Assembly (NCBI GenBank): GCA_002720855.1
Contig: PBIN01000010.1
Span: forward strand, 1 to 64,000
Origin: Rhodospirillaceae bacterium
GTDB taxonomy: Bacteria > Pseudomonadota > Alphaproteobacteria > MPNO01 > UBA2964
Direction: 5' to 3'
Length of the DNA: 64,000 nt
The notes under the pieces are model-generated. The model did not search any database. It had not been told where the DNA came from and worked only from the letters and a program-made list of their open reading frames with translations. Every line of letters begins with the position of its first letter. Position 1 is the stretch's first letter. This document shows, in pieces, positions 1 to 7,461 of the stretch. The position numbers and the translations under genes were made by a program.

Positions 1-26
1 AACCTAAGGCTTATAAAGTTCACAGT

Positions 27-128
27 GATGAATAGGTTCTCCTATGCATCACGTCATTGGATCCTCATCCCATCCTTTTGACGCCTCCCTGTTGAAACTA
101 GAACCGGCTTTGTGGCGGTTCTTTTTTG
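27..128 (+). ncRNA. Structured small RNA, copy 1 of a tandem pair
   Basis: No protein is encoded here. Three hairpins follow one another: 27-50 (GATG/CATC and ATAGG/CCTAT around TTCT), 52-83 (CGTCA/TGACG enclosing GGAT/ATCC), and a Rho-independent terminator at 100-127. Between the last two lies the unpaired motif CCTCCCTGTT (84-93), which resembles an anti-Shine-Dalgarno stretch. The central part recurs almost unchanged exactly 200 bases downstream, while the outer hairpins differ in sequence but keep their pairing. This looks like a trans-acting, Hfq-type alphaproteobacterial sRNA. From memory it resembles the suhB/alpha-r8 (MmgR) RNA family, but I could not search Rfam. The 5' end is inferred from the first hairpin. 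Confidence 0.72.
100..127 (+). terminator. Rho-independent terminator of sRNA copy 1
   Basis: AGAACCG (100-106) pairs with CGGTTCT (116-122) and is followed by a run of six T. Compared with copy 2, one A-T pair is replaced by G-C on both sides, so the stem has been kept by a compensatory change. Confidence 0.85.
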
Positions 129-189
129 TCTACGTAATTAAGAAATGTTTCTTTCGATGCTCAATCGAGTTCTAAACAAGTAATATTTG

Positions 190-205
190 TTAACCTTTCA
201 TTAAC
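190..205 (+). promoter_or_regulatory. Candidate CtrA box (TTAA-N7-TTAAC)
   Basis: TTAA at 190-193, seven bases, then TTAAC at 201-205: an exact match to the full CtrA recognition sequence of alphaproteobacteria. It lies 24-39 bases before the inferred 5' end of sRNA copy 2, which is the -35 region where CtrA usually acts. The next protein gene downstream resembles rcdA, a regulator of CtrA degradation. The surrounding DNA is AT-rich, so a chance match is possible. Confidence 0.45.
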
Positions 206-228
206 TATAACAACCTATGTTTGTATTT

Positions 229-327
229 GACGGTTGGTCTCCCTTCCGTCACGTCAATGGATCCTCATCCCATCCTTTTGACGCCTCCCTGTTGAACTAG
301 AGCCGCCCTCGTGGCGGCTCTTTTTTC
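229..327 (+). ncRNA. Structured small RNA, copy 2 of a tandem pair
   Basis: Same architecture as copy 1. A 5' hairpin at 229-250 (GACGG/CCGTC) is followed by a hairpin at 252-283 (CGTCAA/TTGACG enclosing GGAT/ATCC, with CCTCATCCC in the loop), the motif CCTCCCTGTT at 284-293, and a terminator at 299-326. The middle hairpin is better paired than in copy 1. About 100 bases separate it from the end of copy 1, enough for its own promoter, and a CtrA-type box sits in that gap. It probably base-pairs with ribosome binding sites through its C-rich loops; this is inferred from the motif. Family assignment as for copy 1. Confidence 0.75.
299..326 (+). terminator. Rho-independent terminator of sRNA copy 2
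   Basis: A perfect nine-base stem, AGAGCCGCC (299-307) with GGCGGCTCT (313-321), around CTCGT, followed by six T. It separates the RNA from the protein gene that starts at 393. Confidence 0.9.
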
Positions 328-392
328 TTTTCAGGTGCATTTCTTTTGATTTCGCATTAAGCAACGAGCTGAATAACACTTTGAACGCTTCG

Positions 393-800
393 ATGTCAGA
401 TACAGCGCCATTAAATCCCTTCGTCGAAAAAACGTATCAGGATACATACGAATTGCTGGTATCCATCCGCGATTATATTTCGGGCCCCATGGAACAAGAG
501 GCGGAGAAGCTGGAAGCGCCGGATCAACTCAGGTTAACTCGAGAGCTGTCCAGTATGACTCGCGATTTAACGGATGCAATGGCGTGGCTAATGATGCAGA
601 AGGCGATTGAAGCAGGCGAGCTCAGCCAGGAAGATGCTGACGCCGAACCCGCCGGAAACCTCGTCAAAAATGCCGGCGAAACAGACGAATTAGAAGATGC
701 AGAGGGATTAGCGCGGCTGCCGATTACCGCCCGTAGTTTGATCGACCGATCACGCAGGATTTGCGCCATGGTTCGACAATTGTCGACAGACCAGGATTAA
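393..800 (+). CDS. rcdA: DUF1465 / RcdA-like protein (regulator of CtrA degradation)
   Basis: A 135-residue acidic, helical protein with no signal peptide. The C-terminus, around ARLPITARSLIDRSRRI, matches the ending I associate with DUF1465, the family of Caulobacter RcdA. In Caulobacter RcdA is an adaptor that helps ClpXP degrade CtrA at the G1-S transition. An ATG at 393 is preferred over the in-frame TTG at 381; neither has a strong ribosome binding site. The gene converges with rpmE and follows the sRNA pair. The family call is from memory of the domain and is moderately secure. The cell-cycle role is known for Caulobacter and only inferred here. Confidence 0.65.
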   Translation: MSDTAPLNPFVEKTYQDTYELLVSIRDYISGPMEQEAEKLEAPDQLRLTRELSSMTRDLTDAMAWLMMQKAIEAGELSQEDADAEPAGNLVKNAGETDELEDAEGLARLPITARSLIDRSRRICAMVRQLSTDQD

Positions 801-826
801 ATTTTGATTGGGCTCGCAGGAGCTTA

Positions 827-1051
827 TTATTTCAGGCCGAAGCTTTCGAACTTCTTGTTGAATTTTGCTACCTGGCCGTCCTGCGTGTTGATCCGTTGCG
901 CACCACCTGTCCATGCAGGATGGCTGTTGGGATCGATATCCAGCTTTAAGGTATCGCCAGGGCTGCCCCAGGTCGAACGCGTTTTATAGCTGGTACCGTC
1001 GGTCATGACGACGGTAATTTCGTGATAATCGGGATGGATATCAGCTTTCAT
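827..1051 (-). CDS. rpmE: 50S ribosomal protein L31
   Basis: A 74-residue bL31 with the usual alphaproteobacterial opening [10 protein letters not shown] and the HPAWTGG motif. It lacks the zinc-binding cysteines, so it is of the C-minus, zinc-independent type. It binds the central protuberance of the large subunit and contributes to intersubunit bridging. It is transcribed divergently from the ABC exporter and converges with the RcdA-like gene 26 bases away. Length and sequence are typical. Confidence 0.96.
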   Translation of the reverse strand: MKADIHPDYHEITVVMTDGTSYKTRSTWGSPGDTLKLDIDPNSHPAWTGGAQRINTQDGQVAKFNKKFESFGLK

Positions 1052-1209
1052 CTCTTCCTCCGCAACGGGGGCGCGTTATATATCAGAAACCGGCCCTAGG
1101 GCAAGCCCCGAGATAGCTGGGTATGCTGAAACCCTTGCGCGTTGACGAAGCGCCGCCGGAATGCTTGTTAGATGGAAATCGATGTCGGATAGGGGGAATT
1201 GGCGAAACA

Positions 1210-3033
1210 ATGGCACGACGGCCAAGAAATTCTGAGAATTTATCAGAAGGTGGCGAGCGACCGCTTGCGGCAATCAGTGCCTTGCGCGGTATTGTCCCCT
1301 ATCTGAAACCCTATAAACCCGCCATCGCAGGTGCCCTGGTTGCCTTAACCGTTGCCGCAGCAGCTGTTCTTGTGATGGGCGTCGGACTGCGCGCGCTGGT
1401 AGATCAGGGTTTTAGCGGCAGTAATGAAGAACTTCTCGATAATGCCTTAGTTGGGTTGTTGATTATTATAGTAATCCTGACTGCAGCGACATACGCCCGA
1501 TTTTTTCTTGTGTCATGGATTGGCGAAAGAGTTGTTGCCGATATTCGCCGCGATGTCTTTGATCATGTCCTGGGCCTCGATTCAAAGTTTTTTGAAGAAA
1601 CACGCGTTGGCGAGGTCCTATCCCGGCTCACCACGGATACAACCTTGTTACAATCCGTCGTAGGCTCGCAGGTCTCTGTCGCTTTACGTAATTTCCTGTT
1701 GTTTCTGGGTGGATCGGCGATGCTTGTCGTCACTAGTCCACGGCTGACGGGATTTGTTTTTCTGGTGGTGCCGCTGGTCGTAGCGCCAATAATTATTTTT
1801 GGCCGTCGTGTCCGCCGATATTCTCGTGCAAGCCAGGACAGGGTCGCTGACGTAGGAGCATTTATAGAAGAAACGCTCAATGCGGTGCGAATTGTGCAGG
1901 CATTTGGTCACGAAAGAGTTGATCAGGCCGCATTCGCGGACCGAGTGTCAGAGACTTTGAACACCGCAATGGGGAGAATTCGAGCGAGAGCCTTTTTGAC
2001 GGCGACCGTGATGTTGCTCGTATTTGGTTCGATTGGTGTCATCTTATGGCTGGGTGGTCAGGATGTAATTTCGGGACGGATTTCTGCCGGCGAACTTTCG
2101 GCGTTTGTATTCTACGCCATCGTTGTTGCCGGGTCAGTCGGAGCGATTAGCGAGGTCATTGGTGACTTGCAACGAGCTGCCGGTGCGAGCGAAAGGTTGA
2201 TTGAACTATTAGGTACAATACCAACGCTTCGATCTCCGGATACCCCCCAACCGTTGTTGGAAATGGCAACCGGTGAGGTGAATTTCGACAATGTGACCTT
2301 TCACTATCCTTCGCGGCCGGAAACGCCGTCGTTGGCTGACTTTACGCTCAACGTTAATCCAGGAGAGACAGTGGCGCTTGTCGGCCCGTCCGGCGCTGGG
2401 AAATCAACGGTATTTCAGCTTCTGATGAGGTTCTACGATCCGACGGACGGCATCGTAAAATTGGAGGGGCTTGACCTGCGTGACATTGATTTGCATGCGC
2501 TACGAGGCCGCATGGCCATCGTCCCGCAAGATGCCGTGATTTTTGCCGCAAACGCATGGGACAATATCGGATATGGGCGACCGGATGCTGCGCAGGACGA
2601 AATTCGCGCGGCTGCTGACGCTGCAATGGCGACCGAGTTTCTGGATTCTCTACCTGATGGTTTTGACTCATTTCTCGGAGAAAAAGGCGTACGGTTGTCA
2701 GGCGGTCAACGGCAGCGTATTGCAATCGCCCGCGCTATTCTCCGGAACGCGCCATTGCTTCTCCTTGATGAAGCTACCAGTGCGCTGGACGCGGAAAGCG
2801 AAAGTTTTGTGCAACAGGCTCTCGTTCAGGCGATGTCTGATCGAACGACGATTGTTATTGCCCATCGTCTCGCGACCGTCCTCAAAGCGGATCGCATTGT
2901 TGTTATGGATAAAGGCCGAATAGTTGCAACCGGTACGCATGAAGAATTGATCGGTGAAGGTGGTCTATACGCACGTCTGGCTGCACTACAGTTCGATCGC
3001 GAAGATCTCACACGAGACACAAATGACTCATAA
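1210..3033 (+). CDS. MsbA-like ABC exporter (fused permease and ATPase)
   Basis: A 607-residue half-transporter that would work as a homodimer in the inner membrane. The N-terminal half is a six-helix exporter domain; the C-terminal half has Walker A GPSGAGKST (about residue 391), the signature LSGGQRQ (about 495), Walker B LLLLDEATSALD (about 516) and the H-loop histidine (about 550). It belongs to the ABCB/MsbA group, whose members flip lipids or export drugs or peptides; the substrate cannot be read from the sequence. The open frame extends upstream to an ATG at 1123, but MARRPRNS at 1210 fits family length better and has a purine-rich stretch before it. Confidence 0.88.
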   Translation: MARRPRNSENLSEGGERPLAAISALRGIVPYLKPYKPAIAGALVALTVAAAAVLVMGVGLRALVDQGFSGSNEELLDNALVGLLIIIVILTAATYARFFLVSWIGERVVADIRRDVFDHVLGLDSKFFEETRVGEVLSRLTTDTTLLQSVVGSQVSVALRNFLLFLGGSAMLVVTSPRLTGFVFLVVPLVVAPIIIFGRRVRRYSRASQDRVADVGAFIEETLNAVRIVQAFGHERVDQAAFADRVSETLNTAMGRIRARAFLTATVMLLVFGSIGVILWLGGQDVISGRISAGELSAFVFYAIVVAGSVGAISEVIGDLQRAAGASERLIELLGTIPTLRSPDTPQPLLEMATGEVNFDNVTFHYPSRPETPSLADFTLNVNPGETVALVGPSGAGKSTVFQLLMRFYDPTDGIVKLEGLDLRDIDLHALRGRMAIVPQDAVIFAANAWDNIGYGRPDAAQDEIRAAADAAMATEFLDSLPDGFDSFLGEKGVRLSGGQRQRIAIARAILRNAPLLLLDEATSALDAESESFVQQALVQAMSDRTTIVIAHRLATVLKADRIVVMDKGRIVATGTHEELIGEGGLYARLAALQFDREDLTRDTNDS

Positions 3034-3039
3034 TAGAGT

Positions 3040-3444
3040 TTATTGTTTTTCCCGACCCGGTATTGCGGTGATCGCCGTAACCCAACTCTGAGCGGATCTG
3101 AACCAACCCTGATATTTTGGTGTTAGTTGACTGCACTGGTTTGTTGTTGGGGTTCTGATACGAAATTCTTTCGTGCCTTCGCCGACGGAAGTAGCATAAA
3201 TATGTGTGCCGCAGTCGGAGCAAAATACCTGCGCACGTTGGTTCCCGCTTTCTGCAGTTTTTATGTAGGTCTTAGGGGACCCTGACAATAAAGAAAAACT
3301 TTCTTCCTTTGCGACAACACCAATTCGAAATGCGCCACCAGAGAAATTTTGACAGTCCGTACAATGGCAAATACCCGCCGTATCGGGATCTACCGTGGCT
3401 TCGTAAGTGATCGCGCCGCAGTGGCAGCTACCGTCGATTTTCAT
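3040..3444 (-). CDS. GFA family (CENP-V/GFA domain) zinc protein
   Basis: A 134-residue protein with the cysteine pattern of glutathione-dependent formaldehyde-activating enzyme folds: CHCG near residues 7-10, CHCTDC at 26-31 and CSDCGTH at 75-81. These bind two zinc ions. Most genomic members have no proven substrate, so formaldehyde chemistry should not be assumed. It converges with the ABC exporter six bases away and stands alone. Confidence 0.85.
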   Translation of the reverse strand: MKIDGSCHCGAITYEATVDPDTAGICHCTDCQNFSGGAFRIGVVAKEESFSLLSGSPKTYIKTAESGNQRAQVFCSDCGTHIYATSVGEGTKEFRIRTPTTNQCSQLTPKYQGWFRSAQSWVTAITAIPGREKQ

Positions 3445-3576
3445 TTTCCAACCCTTTTTCGATACTTAAACGCAAATCATCGTCTGACACTCTGCCGTGT
3501 TTTCGACTTGAAAGAGAGCCGCCGCGTGATAGTCTTTTGGCGGTTTTTGAAGAAGGAATAATGGGGAGACCATTTG

Positions 3577-4866
3577 ATGAATTCTATTAAGAAGATACTT
3601 TCGGCTGCCGGGATCGCGGCAGCCAGTGTCGGTGTCAGTGTAACGGCTGCTCAGGCCGATGCGGTCGCCGATTTTTATAAGGGTAAAACTCTCAAAGTCA
3701 TCGTCGCTTCCAGCGCCGGTGGCGGGTATGACGCCTATAGTCGTGTTCTCGCGGAACATATTGTCCGCTTTTTACCCGGAGCTCCTAGTGCCGTGGTTCA
3801 GAATATGCCAGGTGCCGGCGGTTTGCGCGCTGCGAACTTCCTCTACGTTCGTGCACCGAAGGATGGAACCTATTTTGGTCACGTACAGCGGACCGCTCCG
3901 TTCCATGCTATTATGGGTCGCCCTGGCGCTGCTTTCGATCCCAACAAGTTCAACTGGATTGGCAGCCTTAACAACGAAGTAACGATTTGTGTCGTTCGAA
4001 AGGGCGCGAAAGCAAAAACCTTTGAAGATTTACGTAAACATCAGACCATCATGGGTGGATCCGGTATTGCTTCTGATAGTGAAACTGTACCGACCTTCCT
4101 GAACAATATGCTCGGATTCAAGTTCAAAGTTGTATCTGGCTATCCTGGGTCGACAGAGACCGCCCTCGCCGTGGAACGGAAAGAGCTCGACGGTATGTGC
4201 GGTTCCTATTCCTCGTTGACATCAGCGCAGAAGCGTTGGTTTAAGCCAGGAAAGGAATTCGTGAACATCCTCGTGCAGGCTTCCACACGTAAGCATGCAA
4301 AAATTCCCCACGTGCCGCTTGCCAAGGATTTGGCTCGGAACGACAAGGATAAGGCTGTCATGGAACTCAACGACGCGCGCCTTGAAATGGGTCGTCCGTT
4401 CGTTGCGCCGCCAGGCGTACCGCAGGATCGGGTGAAAGCATTGCGTGTTGCTTTCAATAAAATGGTCAAGGATCAGAAATTTGTTAATTCGATTCTGAAA
4501 TTGGGCCGCGAACTGAATCCTGTTACCGGTCAGGACGTTCAGGGTTTGATTGCCCGTGTTACCAAGGCGGATGCAACGGTTATCAAAAATCTGAAAGAAG
4601 CGCTTATTTACAAGGGTAAGAAGGGCAAAGTCGTCTTCAAGATGGTCAGCCATACCGGTAAGGTTACCCAGACCAAGCGCGGTAACCGTCGTGTTTGGAT
4701 TTCTTACAAAGGCAAGGAAGTAAAAGCCAAGGTTTCGGGGTCACGTACGAAAGTGACCGTGGATGGTAAGAAGGTGAAGCGGAAAGCCATTAAAGTAGGC
4801 ATGACCTGCACCTTTATTTATCCCTCGCCTGGTTCAGAAGCCAAGAAAATTGATTGCAAAAGCTGA
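3577..4866 (+). CDS. Bug/TctC-type solute receptor with an extra C-terminal module
   Basis: A 429-residue exported protein. The signal peptide is about 27 residues, ending near AAQA. Residues about 30-340 match tripartite tricarboxylate transporter receptors, including the GGGYD motif and the NMPGAGG segment. Such proteins deliver carboxylates or similar solutes to TctAB, but no tctA or tctB lies in the window. The last 85 or so residues are unusually lysine-rich, with two cysteines near the end (TCTFIY and IDCKS); the related gene at 12410 lacks this part. ATG at 3577 follows a GGGGAG site at 3563-3568; the TTG at 3574 is less likely. A strong terminator follows. Confidence 0.85.
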   Translation: MNSIKKILSAAGIAAASVGVSVTAAQADAVADFYKGKTLKVIVASSAGGGYDAYSRVLAEHIVRFLPGAPSAVVQNMPGAGGLRAANFLYVRAPKDGTYFGHVQRTAPFHAIMGRPGAAFDPNKFNWIGSLNNEVTICVVRKGAKAKTFEDLRKHQTIMGGSGIASDSETVPTFLNNMLGFKFKVVSGYPGSTETALAVERKELDGMCGSYSSLTSAQKRWFKPGKEFVNILVQASTRKHAKIPHVPLAKDLARNDKDKAVMELNDARLEMGRPFVAPPGVPQDRVKALRVAFNKMVKDQKFVNSILKLGRELNPVTGQDVQGLIARVTKADATVIKNLKEALIYKGKKGKVVFKMVSHTGKVTQTKRGNRRVWISYKGKEVKAKVSGSRTKVTVDGKKVKRKAIKVGMTCTFIYPSPGSEAKKIDCKS

Positions 4867-4890
4867 AACTTGAGCAACAACAATAAGAAA

Positions 4891-4919
4891 GGCCCCGCTT
4901 CGGCGGGGTCTTTTTTTTT
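4891..4919 (+). terminator. Rho-independent terminator after the solute receptor gene
   Basis: GGCCCCGC and CGGGGTC form a stem around TTCG, followed by nine T. The T tract runs into the stop codon of the opposite-strand MotB-like gene, so the two convergent genes share almost no spacer. Confidence 0.93.
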
Positions 4920-6237
4920 AGCGACCTGTAAGCTTGAATTCTATCCGGCGATTTCTGCTAAGGGCTGCTGCATTGGACCGCTTATCAAGTGGCCGGAATT
5001 GGCCAAAACCTGTCGCCGCTAAACGATGAGGTGGTATCCCCTGCGCGATTAATTTTTTTACAACCGCGATAGCGCGTGCCGACGAAAGTTCCCAGTTTGA
5101 TGGAAAACGCGCTGTTTTGATTGGCCTGTTATCGGTGTGTCCATCAACACGTAATATCCAATCGACGTCCTTTGGAATACGGGAGGCAATATCCTTCAGT
5201 GTCCCGGCTAGCTGACTTATTTGTCGTTCGCCTGGGCCAAATAGATTGGCCGAACTCGATGGGAATAAAACTTCAGACTGAAATACGAAACGATCACCCT
5301 CAATCCGTACGCCCTTCGTGTTGCCCAGGGCATCGCGTAACTTTCCGAAAAACTCAGACCGGAACCGTGCCAGCTCCTGAACTTTGCTTGCCAATGCTTC
5401 ATTGAGTCTTTTACCCAGATTGACGATCTGGACATTTTGGGACCGCGCCTTGGCTTCCGAGGCTTCCAATGCACTCGATATTCTTGCGATTTGTTGCCGC
5501 AACGCTGCAATTTGCTGATTAAGAAGCGCGACGCGCGCCCGAGCCTTTTCCGATAATGATTTTTCATCTTCAAGGGACTTGGCCGATTTCACTGCTGCCG
5601 TCTGCATCTCGCGCAATCTCAAATCCTTTTTCTCAATTTCTTTTTGAGCGAGAGCCGTCCTTTCCTGCGCGGTAGCGAGCCGCGCTTCGAGTTCCTTGCT
5701 GCGATCACGGGCAACAGTTAATTCGTTTCTATTTTTCTGGAGCGACGCGGCTAAAGAACCGACTTTTTCTTCGAGGGTCGCGCGTACTTTCTTGAGGGCC
5801 TCGATATCTATTTTGAGACTTTGCAGTGTCGCTAGCTGAACTCTGATTTTCTCGCGGTCGACTTCCAGCTCCTGGGATTTTGTTGCGAGCGCATCCGTGA
5901 GCCGATCTCTCTCGCCGGTCATTGCAGCAAGTCTTTGAACGAGATCATCACGAGTGGCAAGTGAGCTTTGCAGTTGGGTGGATAGGGACGCAATTTCCTG
6001 TCGCAAACCTTCGTTTGATTTTTTCTCGAGTGCCAGGACCTCGCCGAGTTCCGCAATCTGACGATTGAGCCTGTCTAGCGCATCATTTCGGCCTGTGAGA
6101 ATTTCCGAAAGGAAAAACTGCGCGATCGTGAAGACCATGAGCAGAAAAATGACAATGATAAGGAGTGTTGAAATTGCATCGACGAACCCGGGCCAGATAT
6201 TGGAGGTGCTTCCGCGCCTATAGGATCGCGTTGCCAT
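4918..6237 (-). CDS. MotB/OmpA-type peptidoglycan-binding protein with long coiled coil
   Basis: 439 residues with one N-terminal membrane helix (about 17-43), a coiled coil of roughly 230 residues, and a C-terminal OmpA/MotB peptidoglycan-binding domain (about 300-439) containing GHTDNRP and an ending of SRNRRIEFKL type. It lies 20 bases after the MotA/ExbB-like gene. The pair probably forms a proton-driven stator-like complex that spans from inner membrane to cell wall. No flagellar genes are present. Such pairs occur as core genes in alphaproteobacteria, and their exact role is unknown to me. Confidence 0.8.
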   Translation of the reverse strand: MATRSYRRGSTSNIWPGFVDAISTLLIIVIFLLMVFTIAQFFLSEILTGRNDALDRLNRQIAELGEVLALEKKSNEGLRQEIASLSTQLQSSLATRDDLVQRLAAMTGERDRLTDALATKSQELEVDREKIRVQLATLQSLKIDIEALKKVRATLEEKVGSLAASLQKNRNELTVARDRSKELEARLATAQERTALAQKEIEKKDLRLREMQTAAVKSAKSLEDEKSLSEKARARVALLNQQIAALRQQIARISSALEASEAKARSQNVQIVNLGKRLNEALASKVQELARFRSEFFGKLRDALGNTKGVRIEGDRFVFQSEVLFPSSSANLFGPGERQISQLAGTLKDIASRIPKDVDWILRVDGHTDNRPIKTARFPSNWELSSARAIAVVKKLIAQGIPPHRLAATGFGQFRPLDKRSNAAALSRNRRIEFKLTGR

Positions 6238-6257
6238 TTTCTAGCGAGAACGCTTCG

Positions 6258-7397
6258 TCATTGGTTTGCCCGCTCAGCAATAGCAGCCATCGTACGTGAC
6301 AGAACTCTTATTTCACTTCTCAGTTCTGATACAAGCTCGTTGCGCCCGGTGCCCATTTCCTCGATTAGCCGCGCCAACTGGGTATCAATACTTCGAATTG
6401 ATTTATCCATTGCCTCGTCTGCTCCACCCGCAATGGATTCCTCAGCCAGTTTGGCCAGCAACGGTTTAATTTCGAGCTGCGTTTCGGCCAACTTCATCAT
6501 GAGTGACTGTTCTGTACGCATTTGATCTGTAAGCGTATCGAGTTTCTCTGTGAGAGAAACGATGCCGTTGTTTGCAGAAATCCGGCTTTCCTCCCCGCGT
6601 TCCAATGTGCGTTGCAGACTTTCCAGACTATCCGCCGTCTGTTCCAGAAGCGCCTGAACATATGCCGGTACGCTCTGATCGCCTTCTCCAATTGCCAGGC
6701 TCCCGGACGAAAGCCGGGTTTGGCCTGCAAGCCACTCTTCCAAATCATTATAAAAACGATTCTGCGCCTGCCCTGCTTGAAGCTCCAAAAATCCCAAAAT
6801 TAGGGATCCAGCCAAGCCCAACAGTGATGAGCTAAATGCCGTTCCCATACCTGCCAACGGTGCCTTTAAGCCGGCTTTTAGTTTCGTAAAGACCTTGGCG
6901 AGGTCACCGCCACCCACCGACAGGCTGCCAATTACATCACCGACAGCGCCAATCGTCTGCAGCAGCCCCCAAAAAGTTCCGAGGAGACCAAGGAAAATCA
7001 GCAGACCGATCATATAACGCGATAAATCGCGTGACTCTTCCAGACGAGAAGAAATGCCATCCAACAGAGACCGCAACGACAGGGCGGAAAGACTAAACTG
7101 CCCGCCTCGTTCTCCCAGCATTGCGGCCATCGGGGCTAAAAGCCGTGGCGGCGTTTGATCGGAAAGGCCTTGCTGATCGTTTCGAAAACTTTCAAGCCAT
7201 GAAACCTCCCTCATCAACAGGCCCACTTGGCGGAAAATGTAGATGATGCCAAGGAGGAGCACGCCAAGTATGAGACCATTGAGTGCCGGGTTTGCCATGA
7301 AGGCGTCAACCAGCGGTGCATAAAGGGCTGCTACCGCCAGCGCGACAGCGACCACGAACAGCATCATTCTAATTAAATAACGCCGGGGACCGTTCAT
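6258..7397 (-). CDS. MotA/TolQ/ExbB-family proton channel-like membrane protein
   Basis: 379 residues. Two hydrophobic helices occupy the first 55 residues; two more (about 127-150 and 185-208) flank the conserved channel-type segment with GLLGTFWGLL. The C-terminal 150 residues are hydrophilic and helical, probably a cytoplasmic tail. It is cotranscribed with the MotB-like gene and together they resemble MotAB, ExbBD or TolQR in layout. The long tail recalls ZorA of Zorya defence systems, but no Zorya effector gene is nearby, so a housekeeping envelope role is more likely. Confidence 0.78.
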   Translation of the reverse strand: MNGPRRYLIRMMLFVVAVALAVAALYAPLVDAFMANPALNGLILGVLLLGIIYIFRQVGLLMREVSWLESFRNDQQGLSDQTPPRLLAPMAAMLGERGGQFSLSALSLRSLLDGISSRLEESRDLSRYMIGLLIFLGLLGTFWGLLQTIGAVGDVIGSLSVGGGDLAKVFTKLKAGLKAPLAGMGTAFSSSLLGLAGSLILGFLELQAGQAQNRFYNDLEEWLAGQTRLSSGSLAIGEGDQSVPAYVQALLEQTADSLESLQRTLERGEESRISANNGIVSLTEKLDTLTDQMRTEQSLMMKLAETQLEIKPLLAKLAEESIAGGADEAMDKSIRSIDTQLARLIEEMGTGRNELVSELRSEIRVLSRTMAAIAERANQ

Positions 7398-7461
7398 CCA
7401 AGGTTTCCTGCTGCTGTTGGCAATTCCGACGTTATAGGGTCAGACTCTCGATTGTAGCTGA

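Noticed and set aside
4918-7397. Zorya anti-phage system (ZorA/ZorB-like pair)
   Set aside because: The pair has the general layout, but no ZorC, ZorD or ZorE gene is adjacent, and the neighbours are housekeeping genes. A core envelope function is more likely.
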